Made by a program: the position numbers and the translations under genes. This document shows, in pieces, positions 1 through 9,250 of a DNA stretch of 64,000 nucleotides; the stretch's first letter is position 1; each line of letters starts with the position of its first letter. Location: contig NZ_CP095482.1 in assembly GCF_023028225.1 (NCBI RefSeq), positions 930,001 through 994,000 of the forward strand. The letters are read 5' to 3'. The DNA comes from Halorientalis litorea. GTDB taxonomy: Archaea > Halobacteriota > Halobacteria > Halobacteriales > Haloarculaceae. Below the pieces are notes generated by a model. That model made no database searches, had not been told where the DNA came from, and saw only the letters and a program-made list of their open reading frames with translations.

Positions 1-1
1 C

Positions 2-31
2 CAAGTCATCCGCGTCGGCGAGGACGGCTGA
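2..31 (+). CDS. C-terminal tail of an upstream gene (partial)
   Basis: The first bases read in frame as QVIRVGEDG followed by a TGA stop, which looks like the last residues of a protein that begins before the window. Nothing identifies the protein. The roughly 70 bases up to the next start hold an A+T-richer patch around position 65-90 that could carry the promoter of the following gene. Confidence 0.4.
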   Translation, partial: QVIRVGEDG

Positions 32-101
32 CCGCGGCGTTCGGCCTGTCCGTCCCCGGGGAGTATCTATTAGACAGAGGAGACACAAACGGGGGGAACG
101 G

Positions 102-1283
102 ATGCGTGAGTCGGACAGCGGAACCGCCGTTCGGGTCCTCCACGTCGACGACGAGGCCGCCGTGGTCGAGTTGGCCGCGGAGTTGCTGGAACGCGAGAGC
201 GACCGGCTCACAGTCAGCACCGAAACGGACCCCCGGAACGCCGTCGACTACGTGGCGCGTGAACCCGTCGACTGCGTCGTCAGCGACTACGACATGCCCG
301 GGATGAACGGTGTCGAGTTTCTCCAAGCGGTCCGCGAGCGGAAGCCGGACCTCCCCTTCGTTCTCTACACCGGCAAGGGGAGCGAGGAGATAGCGAGCGA
401 GGCCATCAGTGCCGGTGTGACGGACTACCTCCAGAAGGAGACCGGGACCGACCAGTACGCGATTCTGGCGAACCGCATCGAGAACGTCGTCGAGCAGCAC
501 CGCTCGAAAGAGCAGTTGGCGCGGACCCGCCGTCGGCTCGAGACGCTCGTCTCGAACCTGCCGGGCATGGCCTACCGCTGTACGCCCGGTGACCCGTGGG
601 CGATGTCGTTCGTCGGCGGCCGCGTCGAGGCGTTGACCGGCTACACCGCATCGGAACTCTCGGGCGGGACAGTCACGTTCGGCGAGGACCTCATCGTCGA
701 CGAGGAGCGTGCCCGCCTGCGCGAGCGGGTCGAGACGGCCGTCGAGCGGGGAGACTCCTTCGAGGTCACGTATCCCATCGAGACGCGCGACGGGACGGAG
801 AAGTACGTCTGGGAGCAGGGGACGCCGCTGTTCGAGGACGGCGAGCCAGTGGCACTCGAAGGCCTCATCGTCGACGTGACCGACCGGAAGTCCGACCAAG
901 AGGAACTCGAACTGAAGAACCGCGCGCTCGACAGCGCGCCCGGCGGCGTCGTCATCACGGACCCGACGCGTGCGGACAACCCCATCGTCTACGCGAACGA
1001 CACGTTCTGTGAGATGACGGGCTACGCCGAGTCCGAGGTCCTCGGCCGGAACTGCCGCTTTCTCCAAGGGCCGGACACCGACCCCGAACTGGTCGCCGAG
1101 ATGCGCGCCGCTGTCGAGGCTGGCGAGTCGACGTCGGTCGTCCTCCGCAACTACCGCAAGGACGGGACCGAGTTCTGGAACAACGTGAGCATCAGTCCCG
1201 TCACCGACGAACTGGGAGCCGTCACCCACTTCGTCGGCTTCCAGCGGGACATCACGGCGTGGAAGAGCGGCGACGGGCAGTAA
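102..1283 (+). CDS. Receiver-PAS-LOV signalling protein (putative blue-light sensor)
   Basis: A 393-residue soluble protein. Residues about 10-130 are a response-regulator receiver with the acidic pocket VDDE, phospho-acceptor Asp62 (SDYDMPG) and a conserved Lys in YLQKE. Residues about 145-262 are a PAS domain. Residues about 272-388 are a second PAS domain of LOV type: it has the photoactive motif GRNCRFLQG with Cys318, the flavin-contacting NYRKDG and FWNN segments, and a Gln in GFQRDIT. LOV domains bind a flavin and form a cysteine adduct in blue light. No kinase, HTH or other output domain follows, so the protein probably passes its signal to a partner. Its neighbours give no clue to a pathway. 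Domain calls are strong; light sensing is inferred from the intact motif. Confidence 0.85.
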   Translation: MRESDSGTAVRVLHVDDEAAVVELAAELLERESDRLTVSTETDPRNAVDYVAREPVDCVVSDYDMPGMNGVEFLQAVRERKPDLPFVLYTGKGSEEIASEAISAGVTDYLQKETGTDQYAILANRIENVVEQHRSKEQLARTRRRLETLVSNLPGMAYRCTPGDPWAMSFVGGRVEALTGYTASELSGGTVTFGEDLIVDEERARLRERVETAVERGDSFEVTYPIETRDGTEKYVWEQGTPLFEDGEPVALEGLIVDVTDRKSDQEELELKNRALDSAPGGVVITDPTRADNPIVYANDTFCEMTGYAESEVLGRNCRFLQGPDTDPELVAEMRAAVEAGESTSVVLRNYRKDGTEFWNNVSISPVTDELGAVTHFVGFQRDITAWKSGDGQ

Positions 1284-1313
1284 TCGGCCTGCGTCGCCCG
1301 CGGAACCGCCGGG

Positions 1314-2024
1314 TTACAACAGGTCGTCGTACTCGTAGGTGTCGATGTCGACGCCCTCGCCAGTCACTTCCGCGATGACGAGACCGTTGCCCGACCCGGT
1401 GTCACGCTCGGCGGCGGCGTTGACCGCTTCCGCGGCCACCGTCGTCGCCTCCTCCATCGAGAGGTCGTCCTCGTAGAGACTCTCCAACGTCCCGTAGGCG
1501 ACGGTCAGCCCGGACCCGGTGACGGTGTAGTCGTCCTTCATGACGCCGCCGGCGGGGTCGATGCTGAACACGTGGCTCCCCTCCTCGTCGACCCCACCGA
1601 GGATGGGGTTGATGGCGAAGAAGGGGCCGCCGCGGGCGTAGTTCCCGGCGACTGTCGCCAGTGCCGAAATCGAGATGTCCTCGCCTCGGCGCGTCTCGTA
1701 GAGGTTGGCCTCCGCGCGGAGGTTCCGGATGAACGACTGGGCACCGCCGACGCTGCCCACGAGCGTCAGGGCCGCGTTCGGGTGGACCTGCTCGACCTTC
1801 TGGACGTTCTTGTTGGAGACGAAGCGGCCGCCGAGCGACGCGCGGCGGTCGGTGCCGACGACGACGCCGTTCTCCGTGGCGATGCCGACGGTTGTCGTCC
1901 CCGTCTTGTTGACCGTCTCCTCGTCTCGGTCGCTCGCCGGAATCGTCCCGAGTTCCGGTTCGTAAGGGTTCTGGAGGCCGTCCTCCAAGCTAGGCTGGGC
2001 CGTCGGGTCTAGTGGGTTCGTCAT
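1314..2024 (-). CDS. psmB: Proteasome beta subunit (catalytic)
   Basis: The catalytic subunit of the archaeal 20S proteasome, an N-terminal nucleophile hydrolase. The 236-residue precursor has an acidic propeptide of about 42 residues. The processing site lies in KTGTTTVG, so cleavage after the Gly would expose Thr43 as nucleophile. The general-base lysine region (GTDRRAS) and the core fold sequence follow. The gene is second in an operon: its ATG overlaps the stop of psmA by four bases (ATGA), indicating translational coupling and equal expression of the two ring types. The start is fixed by that overlap and by the propeptide. Confidence 0.97.
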   Translation of the reverse strand: MTNPLDPTAQPSLEDGLQNPYEPELGTIPASDRDEETVNKTGTTTVGIATENGVVVGTDRRASLGGRFVSNKNVQKVEQVHPNAALTLVGSVGGAQSFIRNLRAEANLYETRRGEDISISALATVAGNYARGGPFFAINPILGGVDEEGSHVFSIDPAGGVMKDDYTVTGSGLTVAYGTLESLYEDDLSMEEATTVAAEAVNAAAERDTGSGNGLVIAEVTGEGVDIDTYEYDDLL

Positions 2025-2761
2025 TCTTCCTCACCTCCCACGTCGATTTCCTCGACGTACGTCGCGATTTCGTCTGTCGTGTGCTGGCGGTACTGTTCCG
2101 TCTCGACGTCGACGGTCCCGAGGGCGACGCCCTCGGGGTCGAGTTCGTCGTCGCCGACCGTGGCGAGACCCCGGAGCGCGAGGTCGATGCCGCCGTCCAA
2201 GTCGAGGTCCTCGCGGTACTCCTCCTCGAAGAAGTCGATGAGGTCCTCGCGGTTACCACCGACGGCGAGTGCCTGCCACTCGTAGGGCGTCCCCGAGGGG
2301 TCCGTCTCGAACAGGCGCGGTTCGCCGTTCTCGATACCACCGACGATGAGCGCGACGCCGAACGGGCGCGCGCCGCCCGTCTGCGTGTACTGCTGTATCT
2401 GGTCGGTGATGTCCTTCGTCAGCGACTCGACATCGATGGGCTCGTCGTAGCGCAGGTGGTTGACCTGTGCGTCCTGCCGGGCGAAGTCGATGAGTTGCCG
2501 GGCGTCGGCGACGTGGCCGGCACTCGCGATGCCGATGTGGTCGTCGATTTTGTGAATTTTCTCGACGCTCGACCGCTCCAGAAGTGGAGAGCGAACGCGC
2601 GTGTCGGCCGCGAGGACGACACCCTCGTCGGTACGAACACCGACGCTGGCCGTCCCGCGCTTGACCGCTTCGCGGGCGTACTCGACCTGATAGAGACGTC
2701 CGTCCGGGGAGAAGATGGTAATCCCCCGGTCGTACGCCTGCTGTTGTGATTGTCCCTGCAT
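2021..2761 (-). CDS. psmA: Proteasome alpha subunit
   Basis: The 246-residue alpha subunit forms the outer, gate-bearing rings of the 20S proteasome. The N-terminus has the typical alpha signature YDRGITIFSPDGRLYQVEYA, which forms the gate and helix H0. It lacks the propeptide and nucleophilic Thr of beta subunits. The C-terminus is acidic, as is usual in halophiles. It is first in the psmA-psmB operon, with a TATA box about 50 bases upstream. Haloarchaea often encode more than one alpha subunit; whether another exists cannot be seen here. Confidence 0.97.
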   Translation of the reverse strand: MQGQSQQQAYDRGITIFSPDGRLYQVEYAREAVKRGTASVGVRTDEGVVLAADTRVRSPLLERSSVEKIHKIDDHIGIASAGHVADARQLIDFARQDAQVNHLRYDEPIDVESLTKDITDQIQQYTQTGGARPFGVALIVGGIENGEPRLFETDPSGTPYEWQALAVGGNREDLIDFFEEEYREDLDLDGGIDLALRGLATVGDDELDPEGVALGTVDVETEQYRQHTTDEIATYVEEIDVGGEEE

Positions 2762-2810
2762 AGTTTTCTCGAAAGCCGGGGTTGGCCTTCACCTCCGGTT
2801 AGTGCCACCC

Positions 2811-2820
2811 GTATTTAAGC
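2811..2820 (-). promoter_or_regulatory. TATA box of the psmA-psmB operon
   Basis: Read on the minus strand the sequence is GCTTAAATAC, a good archaeal TATA element about 50 bases upstream of the psmA start. A transcription start about 25 bases downstream would leave a leader of roughly 25 bases. The same intergenic region also lies upstream of the divergent DUF123 gene. Confidence 0.7.
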
Positions 2821-2891
2821 CCGTTCGTAGTAGCAAGTGACACCGTAACCGGACCGCAAGGCGGATTTGTGATGGAGGCCGGTGTCCCGGT

Positions 2892-3299
2892 GTGACACAG
2901 GGAACGTACACCATACTGGTCAACCTTCCGAAAGCGGCGAGGGTCGCCGTGGGCGCGCTCGGCGAGGTCGCGTTCGACGCTGGCTGGTACGCCTACACCG
3001 GGAGCGCGTTCGGTCCCGGCGGGTTCGCCCGCGTCGACCGCCACCACGAGATGGCCGCCGGCGACCGCGACACCCGCCACTGGCACGTCGACTACCTCCT
3101 CGGGGACACGCCCGCCAGCATCGCCACCGTCGTCCGCACGCCCGAGGACGACATCGAGTGTGCCGTCGCGCGCGCCGTCGGCGAGGTGGGCGCGGCCGTC
3201 GACGGGTTCGGAGCCTCCGACTGTGACTGCGCCGCCCACCTCCACTACCACGCCGAGCGGAAACCGTTGCTCGACGCCGTGAAGGGCGCGCACGGGTAG
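2892..3299 (+). CDS. DUF123 / GIY-YIG-fold protein
   Basis: A 135-residue protein of the DUF123 family, a branch of the GIY-YIG nuclease fold found in archaea alone or fused to endonuclease III. Recognisable family segments are GTYTILVNL at the N-terminus, WYAYTGSAFG (the GIY-YIG-like strand), RHWHVDYLL and a Cys/His-rich C-terminus (DCDCAAHLHYH). It starts with GTG, which places the family N-terminus correctly. It is transcribed away from psmA. Its biochemical function is not established; a nucleic-acid role is a family-level inference. Confidence 0.8.
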   Translation: MTQGTYTILVNLPKAARVAVGALGEVAFDAGWYAYTGSAFGPGGFARVDRHHEMAAGDRDTRHWHVDYLLGDTPASIATVVRTPEDDIECAVARAVGEVGAAVDGFGASDCDCAAHLHYHAERKPLLDAVKGAHG

Positions 3300-3347
3300 C
3301 GGACCGTCGCAGAAAGGTACTTACCGCGGTACATCGTACCACACCGC

Positions 3348-3650
3348 ATGGAACGCGGCACGGAACGCGAGCGCGAAGCCCTCCGCAAGCGGTGGGACGA
3401 ACTGGCCGCGCGGCGGCGCGCGACGACGCGGTTCCTGCGTGGTCTCGCCGCCGCGGTCGTCGGTCTCGTCGTCCTCTTGCTGGCGGCCGGGAGCGAGGTG
3501 TGTCTGTTCACGCCCGGTGGCGCGTCGCGGGCGTGTACCCCCGTCGGGTCGGCCCCGGCCACGCTGGCGTTCGGCGTCGTCGGGAGCCTCGCCCTCGGCG
3601 CGGGCCTGTGGGTGTGTCTGACCAGCGTCGGCGCGCTGGCCGACCGCTGA
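3348..3650 (+). CDS. Small two-span membrane protein
   Basis: A 100-residue protein with a charged N-terminal helix (about 1-25, rich in Arg and Glu), a transmembrane segment at about 28-48, a short outer loop with two cysteines (residues about 50-63) and a second transmembrane segment at about 68-92. It matches the general pattern of haloarchaeal small DUF membrane proteins. No function is known. It converges with the membrane gene downstream and leaves only three bases between the two stops. Confidence 0.7.
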   Translation: MERGTEREREALRKRWDELAARRRATTRFLRGLAAAVVGLVVLLLAAGSEVCLFTPGGASRACTPVGSAPATLAFGVVGSLALGAGLWVCLTSVGALADR

Positions 3651-3653
3651 CGG

Positions 3654-4007
3654 TCAGACCGCCGCCCGAACCAGCGACCCGAACAGCGGGAGGCCGAGCG
3701 CGCTGGCGACGGCGACGTAACTGACGGGTGCCATCTCCGGGAGGAGTGCGGCGTCCCCGCCGAGCGTGACGGCGAAGACGGCCAACACGAGGCCACCGAA
3801 CCCGAGTGCCGCGAGGACGCCCCGGCGGAGCGTCGGGGAGACGAGCGCGACGAGTGCCCCGCCCAGAACGAGACCGGCCCAGTGGCTCCGGGCGGCCAGC
3901 AGTCCGACTCCGGTCGCCATCGCGAGCGCGGCGAGGTGTTTGGACCGGTCGGCCCGGATGTCGCGGAGCGGCCGCGTGACGCGTGCCACCGGGTCGTCGT
4001 CGCTCAC
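3654..4007 (-). CDS. Membrane protein, unknown function
   Basis: A 117-residue protein starting with GTG at 4007, whose GTGA overlaps the stop of the penicillin-acylase-like gene by four bases, so the two are translationally coupled. After a basic N-terminal stretch it shows four hydrophobic segments (about 25-40, 45-60, 66-83 and 92-112). The long open frame upstream of this GTG is the antisense-frame shadow of the acylase gene and was excluded. Function unknown; the coupling suggests co-expression with the exported acylase. Confidence 0.7.
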   Translation of the reverse strand: MSDDDPVARVTRPLRDIRADRSKHLAALAMATGVGLLAARSHWAGLVLGGALVALVSPTLRRGVLAALGFGGLVLAVFAVTLGGDAALLPEMAPVSYVAVASALGLPLFGSLVRAAV

Positions 4008-6391
4008 GACTCCCCACCCCCGAAGGAGACGCGAGTCTCGCCCGCCATCTCCCGGGTCATCGGCTTCTGCTCGTTCGCCAGCCACGCCCGGAACTGGTCG
4101 TCGTAGTGTTCCGAGAAGTAGTCGCCCGAGTTGCCGCCGGGGAGGACGGCCGTCGCCGGTCCGCCGGGTTCGACCACCATCCGCCAACTCGACCCCACGG
4201 CCGAGCCGGGCCGGAAGTTCCGCACCGTCGCCCGCGACCCCGGGGCGGGCAGGTCGGGATAGTTCAGGAACGACGCCTGCCCACCGAACGGATGGGTCAC
4301 GACACCCGTCGAACTCCAGTCGCCGTACGTCTCCCAGCCCTCGTCCTCGATTTCCGCGAGCGCGGCCTCGACGGCCGCGACCAGCGTCTCCTCGCGGGAC
4401 CGCTCCCCGTAGAACGGGCCGTCCTCGGGGAGACGCGCCAGCACCCAGTCGTTCGGATAGAACGCCTCGTCGAGGGCCGTGCCCTCGAACGCCGGGTCCA
4501 GCACCAACCGTCTGAACTGGTCGAGAAAGCGCGCAAAGAGGAGCGCGCCCCGCGAGTCGGGGACCATCCGACGGTCCCACGAATCGAGCGTCTCGGTCGC
4601 GTCGGTCACGCGCTCGCTCGCGTCGGCATCTGCGACGGCCGCGAGCAGGTCCGGCAGGAAGTCCGCGGCGCGTCCGTCGCGGGTATCGCGCTGGAGGTCA
4701 CGGTGGAACGCGGGCGTCACCGGGTCGTCGCTCGCGACCCGCCGGTCGAGTCGCTCGTAGATGCGCGCGCCGCGGTACGGCATCGCGTAGTCGACACCGA
4801 CGTACGGGTCCCGGGCGTCGGTGACCCGCTGGTTCGCCGTCGCCAGCACGTCCGGGTCGATGGCGTGGGGCTTGTCCTCGAAGGGGACGAACCCGTCCCA
4901 CGACGACTCTCCGAAGGGGGTGAACCCCTCGCCCCACTCGCCCTCGCCCGCCGACCCGTCGAACACGCGGTCCCCGCGGACCTCCTCCCCGTCGGTCCGC
5001 CGGACCGGGAGTTGCCCCGTCGCGTAGTACATCGTCCGGCCGTCCGCGTCGGCGTAGACGAGGTTCTGTGTCGGCAGGTCGAACTTCCGGGTCGATTCGC
5101 GGAGGTCTGCCAAGCCCTCACTCTTTCCGTACTCGTAGATGGCTTCGGTGGTTCGGGTCGCCGTGTGGCCGACCCACGCCACCCCCACCGTCTCGCCCTC
5201 GCGTTCGAGGACCGGCCCGTGGACCGTCTTGCGGACGGTCTGTGTGCGGTCCTCGCCGTCGGCGACGGGGATGGTCACCTCTTCCGTCTCGAACTCGCGC
5301 CACTCGCCCCGGTAGCGGTACCGCTCGCCAGCCTCGTCTATCTCGTAGCGGTAGCAGTCCAGTACGTCCGCGCCGACGTTCGTGAACGACCAGACGCCGG
5401 TGTCGTTGGCCCCCGCGATGACGAACGGGACGCCCGGGAACGTGGCCCCGCGGACGGACCGCTCGGGGGTCTCGACGTGTTGTTCGTACCACACCGGCGG
5501 GGCCATCAGCGAGAGGTGCGGGTCGTAGGCGAGTAGGGGAGTCCCGCTCTCGGTGTGGTCGCCGGAGACGACCCAACTGTTCGACCCGACGCCCGGCGGT
5601 GACTCGAACTGCGAGAAGTAGCGCGCCACGTCCGCGCTGACCGCCCGTGACTGGTCGGGACCGGCACTCTCGTCCCCCGCGTCACGGTCGACGGACTCCC
5701 GCAGAATCGGGGTGTCGTGGTCGAGGCGTCGGGGGAACAGCGCGGCCGCCGCCTCGGGGCCGAGTTCGTCGGCGGCCACGGCCGCCCGGAGCGACCGGAA
5801 GCTCCCCGTGAGGTTCCACGCTATCTGTTTCGCCATCAGCATCGAGTCCGTCGGCGTCCACGCCCGTGGCTCGTAGTCGAGCAGTCTGAACTCGATGGGG
5901 AGCGGTTCGTTCTCGATGGCCGCGTTCACGCCGTCGGCGTACGCCTCGGCCAGCGGGGCCGCCTCGGTCTCTGAGACACGCTCGGTCCACGTCGCCTCGG
6001 CGGCCCCCGCGAAGTCCATGGCGACGTTGAACTCGTCGCTCTCCAGCGTCGCCTCGCCGGCCACCTCCGAGAGTCGGCCCCGCATCACCCGCCGCTGGAG
6101 GTCCATCTGGAAGAGTCGCTGAAACGCCTGCACGTACCCGACGGCAAAGTACGCCGCCGGTTCGGCGTCGGCTTCGACGTGTGGCACCCCGTCGTCGTCC
6201 ACCCGGAGCGTCGCCGGGCCGTGGGGGCTCTCCACCGAGTCGGGGAGCGTCCGCCCCGCCGACTCCCACACGTCGCCCGACGGCACCGAGAACCTATCGA
6301 GGAGGCTCTCCGCCGAGGAGAACGTCAGCCCACCGATACCCGCCGCGAGGGCCGCCGCAACGACGGCCCGCCGTGTTGTCGAGACTGTCAA
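4004..6391 (-). CDS. Penicillin acylase family hydrolase, Tat-exported
   Basis: A 795-residue precursor of the penicillin/acyl-homoserine-lactone acylase family (N-terminal nucleophile hydrolases). The first 25 residues form a Tat-like signal (TTRRAVVAAALAAG), so export is likely. The alpha-chain region has the family segment GYVQAFQRLFQMDLQRR. The autocatalytic cleavage site is VGS/NSWVVSG, making Ser270 the predicted nucleophile at the start of the beta chain. Conserved DPHLSLMAPPVWYE follows. The family hydrolyses amide bonds of varied substrates, including N-acyl homoserine lactones and antibiotics; the haloarchaeal substrate is unknown. It is coupled to the downstream membrane gene. Confidence 0.88.
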   Translation of the reverse strand: MTVSTTRRAVVAAALAAGIGGLTFSSAESLLDRFSVPSGDVWESAGRTLPDSVESPHGPATLRVDDDGVPHVEADAEPAAYFAVGYVQAFQRLFQMDLQRRVMRGRLSEVAGEATLESDEFNVAMDFAGAAEATWTERVSETEAAPLAEAYADGVNAAIENEPLPIEFRLLDYEPRAWTPTDSMLMAKQIAWNLTGSFRSLRAAVAADELGPEAAAALFPRRLDHDTPILRESVDRDAGDESAGPDQSRAVSADVARYFSQFESPPGVGSNSWVVSGDHTESGTPLLAYDPHLSLMAPPVWYEQHVETPERSVRGATFPGVPFVIAGANDTGVWSFTNVGADVLDCYRYEIDEAGERYRYRGEWREFETEEVTIPVADGEDRTQTVRKTVHGPVLEREGETVGVAWVGHTATRTTEAIYEYGKSEGLADLRESTRKFDLPTQNLVYADADGRTMYYATGQLPVRRTDGEEVRGDRVFDGSAGEGEWGEGFTPFGESSWDGFVPFEDKPHAIDPDVLATANQRVTDARDPYVGVDYAMPYRGARIYERLDRRVASDDPVTPAFHRDLQRDTRDGRAADFLPDLLAAVADADASERVTDATETLDSWDRRMVPDSRGALLFARFLDQFRRLVLDPAFEGTALDEAFYPNDWVLARLPEDGPFYGERSREETLVAAVEAALAEIEDEGWETYGDWSSTGVVTHPFGGQASFLNYPDLPAPGSRATVRNFRPGSAVGSSWRMVVEPGGPATAVLPGGNSGDYFSEHYDDQFRAWLANEQKPMTREMAGETRVSFGGGES

Positions 6392-6454
6392 TACTGCGTC
6401 CAGCAGTCCATGGCTATTGATTGTTATGTCCAGATTGGACGGCGACCCGTGGAC

Positions 6455-7810
6455 TCAGAGGTAGCCCAGACTCTCGAGTCGCGCTTCGAGGTCGACGTCT
6501 TCGAACTCGTCGGTCTCGTACTCGGCCATGTCGGCCTCGCCCTCGGCGAGCGGTGAGATGTCGAGATGTTCGCTCCGCTCGGCGACGGCGTCGATGACGG
6601 CCGTTGGGTGGGCCTCGATGGTCCGCTCGTCGGTCACCTCCGCACGGCGGCCGCGGACGACGGCACTGTAGGTGTCCTCCCCCCACGCCGCACGCTTGTA
6701 CACCGTGTCGCCGGGGCCGTCCTCGTAGACGATTGCCGCCGGGCGGCGGAACCGCTCGGGGTGGTCGGTGTGTTGGTCTGCCTTCGCCGCCGTCTGCCCG
6801 TCCGGCGGTGCTTGGTACGCCGTCGTCCGGCCGTTCTCGGGGACGAACCAGCCCGCGTCGTCCGTCGCGCCGTCGAACGCGGCGAGGACGGCGTCGGGGA
6901 AGTTCGCGAGCGTCGCGAGCGAGGTAACGGTCCGCCCCCGCGACTGGCCGGGTGCTTTCACCACGAGCGGGACGTGGAACAGTTCCTCGTGGGTCCCCAT
7001 CCCGTGCATGATGGCGGGTGGCTCGGCGGGGACGTGGGCCGGTTCGCCGAACCCGTCGCCGTGGTCCGCGGTGACGACGACGAGCGTGTCGTCCAGTTCG
7101 GCCCGGGCGTCGAGTGCCCCGAGGAGTCGCTTCAGGACGGCGTCGGCCTGCCTGATGGCACCGTCGTAGAGCGGTTCGAGGAGGCTCCCGACGACGGGCG
7201 GGATGCGACCACCGTAGACGCCCCACTCCCACTTGATCGGGAGTTCGTCGTGGACGCGCCGGGAGAGGGGGTCGCTCCACTCGTCGGACGCCTCACGCGT
7301 CTCGTATGGCGTGTGCGCGTCCATGAGGTTGACGCAGGCGGCCCACGGCCCCGCCCGGTCGTCGACCCACTCGGTGAACCGGTCGGCGTACCAGAACCCG
7401 TCGACGCGCTTCCGTGTCTCGTCCGGGTCGTCCACGTCCGTCGAGTCGGGCCGTTCGGTGACGACGTTCTCGAAGCAGGCCCGCAGGTTCGACGGGTGAA
7501 TCGTGAGATAGGGGTTCTCGGTGAACACCCCGGTGTCGTACCCCTCCCCGGCGAGGAAGTCGAAGACGGTCTGGCCGGGTTCGAGTCGCTCCGTGATGCA
7601 GAGTCGATGCCCCTCCGAGGGGACGCCGGTGAACAGGCTCGCGTGTGCCGGGAGCGACCAACTCGCCGTCGTCCGGGCCTGCGTGTACGTCGTCGCCGAT
7701 TCGGCGAACGTCGAGAGAAACGGCGTCGTCTCGCGCCGGTGTCCGAGCAACGAGGTATTCTTCGCGCGAACACAGTCAAGCACGACGAGCAACACGTTCG
7801 GCGCGTCCAT
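6455..7810 (-). CDS. Sulfatase-like hydrolase (alkaline phosphatase superfamily)
   Basis: A 451-residue soluble protein with the sulfatase start PNVLLVVLDCVRAKNTS, whose Asp binds metal, the active-site region WSLPAHASLFTG, and the second metal site TADHGDGFGE. The formylglycine position is Ser rather than Cys (S-x-P-A in place of C-x-P-S-R), which is common in archaeal sulfatase-like and phosphotransferase members. True sulfatase activity is therefore uncertain. There is no signal peptide, so it is probably cytoplasmic. Haloarchaeal paralogues often sit near glycan genes, but none are seen here. Confidence 0.85.
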   Translation of the reverse strand: MDAPNVLLVVLDCVRAKNTSLLGHRRETTPFLSTFAESATTYTQARTTASWSLPAHASLFTGVPSEGHRLCITERLEPGQTVFDFLAGEGYDTGVFTENPYLTIHPSNLRACFENVVTERPDSTDVDDPDETRKRVDGFWYADRFTEWVDDRAGPWAACVNLMDAHTPYETREASDEWSDPLSRRVHDELPIKWEWGVYGGRIPPVVGSLLEPLYDGAIRQADAVLKRLLGALDARAELDDTLVVVTADHGDGFGEPAHVPAEPPAIMHGMGTHEELFHVPLVVKAPGQSRGRTVTSLATLANFPDAVLAAFDGATDDAGWFVPENGRTTAYQAPPDGQTAAKADQHTDHPERFRRPAAIVYEDGPGDTVYKRAAWGEDTYSAVVRGRRAEVTDERTIEAHPTAVIDAVAERSEHLDISPLAEGEADMAEYETDEFEDVDLEARLESLGYL

Positions 7811-7915
7811 TCGGTATTCGTTGACAGGCGTCTGACGAGCATACCTGTTTCGTCCTCGGAACAGTCGTTACGGCGACACGTCCGCCGGGGCAACCGTGGA
7901 CGACGGCGGTGACGG

Positions 7916-9136
7916 CTACGCCTCCTCACCGTGAGGAGCGGGCAACAGCAGCGTGGCGAGCGTGGCGACCAGCGCGAGGCCAGCGAGCAGGAAAAAGGCC
8001 TCGTCGAACAGGTCCGCGTCGGCGAGTATCCCGACGGCCGTCGACCCGAGTGCCCCGACGAGCAGGTAGAACGTCCGGAGCAGACCCAGGCCACTGGCCT
8101 GTCCCTCGTCGGGCAGTGCCGCGACGGTGTAGGAGAAGACGATGGGCCAGAACCCCAACTGCACGCTCAACGCGAGGACCAGCGGGACCAACACGAGTCC
8201 GCTGGGGACGAACGGGAGCGAGAACACCGTCACGGCACTGGCGAACAGGAGGCCCGTCATCGCCCGCCGCTGGCCGAACCGGTCACCGAGGTTGCCGCCG
8301 ACGACTTGGAAGACGACGCCGCCGGCGAAAAAGAGGCCGAACAGCGTCGCCGCCACCTGTTCGGAGACCGATTTCGCCTCGACCAAGTACGTCGGGAGGA
8401 ACGCCGTCACCCCTTGATAGGTGAAGAACATCACCGTCATGATGGCCGTCGCGAGCAAGACCCGCCGGTCGCCGATACCCGCGAGGACAGTCCGTGCGTC
8501 CTCCCGGAACGACGTGGTGCCGTCGGCCTTCCCGGCCGCCGCCGGGACGAACCGCCAGACGAGACCGAGGCCGAGTACGAGCAACGGCACCGCGAACCAG
8601 AACCCGTACGCCCAGCCGACGGCCGCGGCGAGGCTCCCGGCGACGACCGGTAAGAGCGTGGTGCCGGCGTTGCCCGCGGCCGAGACGAGGCCGATTGCCG
8701 TCCCGTCCCGGTCGGGGTAGACGGCCGAGAGGACGGTCACGCGCGGCGTCCCGTAGATGCCGGTTCCGGCACCGAACAGGACGATACCGAGGACGAACGC
8801 TGCGACGGTGGGTGCGGCCGCGAGGAGCGTCACGCCGCCCACGCCAGCACCGATGCCGAGCAGCAGGACCGACCGCCCGCCGACCCGGTCGGCGATGATA
8901 CCGCCCGGCAACTGCAACAGGGCGGCGACGCCGAGGAGGAGCGTGTAGAGCGAGCCGGCGATGGCGTTCGAGAACGCGAACTCCGCGCGGATGTTCGGGA
9001 GAAGCGCGGGGATGACGAGCCGCGTCCCCAACAGGAGGAACCACCCGAACCCGACGGCCACGAGTACGCCAAGTCGCTCGTCGACCAGCGGCCGCGTCCG
9101 GACGTATCGCTCGACCCGTCGCAGGCCTGAGAACAC
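7916..9136 (-). CDS. Major facilitator superfamily transporter
   Basis: A 406-residue membrane protein with about 12 hydrophobic spans. The loop between spans 2 and 3 has the MFS motif (GGIIADRVGGRSVLLLG), and the equivalent repeat between spans 8 and 9 reads GNLGDRFGQRRAMTG, so both MFS halves are visible. The GTG at 9136 is chosen as start because upstream sequence in this frame reads through the tRNA-derived repeats and is not protein-like. The substrate cannot be predicted. It stands just outside the repeat-bounded phosphate segment. Confidence 0.85.
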   Translation of the reverse strand: MFSGLRRVERYVRTRPLVDERLGVLVAVGFGWFLLLGTRLVIPALLPNIRAEFAFSNAIAGSLYTLLLGVAALLQLPGGIIADRVGGRSVLLLGIGAGVGGVTLLAAAPTVAAFVLGIVLFGAGTGIYGTPRVTVLSAVYPDRDGTAIGLVSAAGNAGTTLLPVVAGSLAAAVGWAYGFWFAVPLLVLGLGLVWRFVPAAAGKADGTTSFREDARTVLAGIGDRRVLLATAIMTVMFFTYQGVTAFLPTYLVEAKSVSEQVAATLFGLFFAGGVVFQVVGGNLGDRFGQRRAMTGLLFASAVTVFSLPFVPSGLVLVPLVLALSVQLGFWPIVFSYTVAALPDEGQASGLGLLRTFYLLVGALGSTAVGILADADLFDEAFFLLAGLALVATLATLLLPAPHGEEA

Positions 9137-9250
9137 TGTTTTCCTGTCCCGGTCACGGGGCTTGAATCTTGCTCTCCCCAGTGTGAACGCGCTCCGGGTT
9201 GTGACCCGGCAAATCCGCTCGGCGGCATCGTTTTGCCACTCACGGATTGT

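Noticed and set aside
3983-5536. Long plus-strand open frame of 517 codons
   Set aside because: It lies antisense to the penicillin-acylase-like gene and is Arg/Pro-rich, as expected for the mirror of acidic GC-rich coding sequence.
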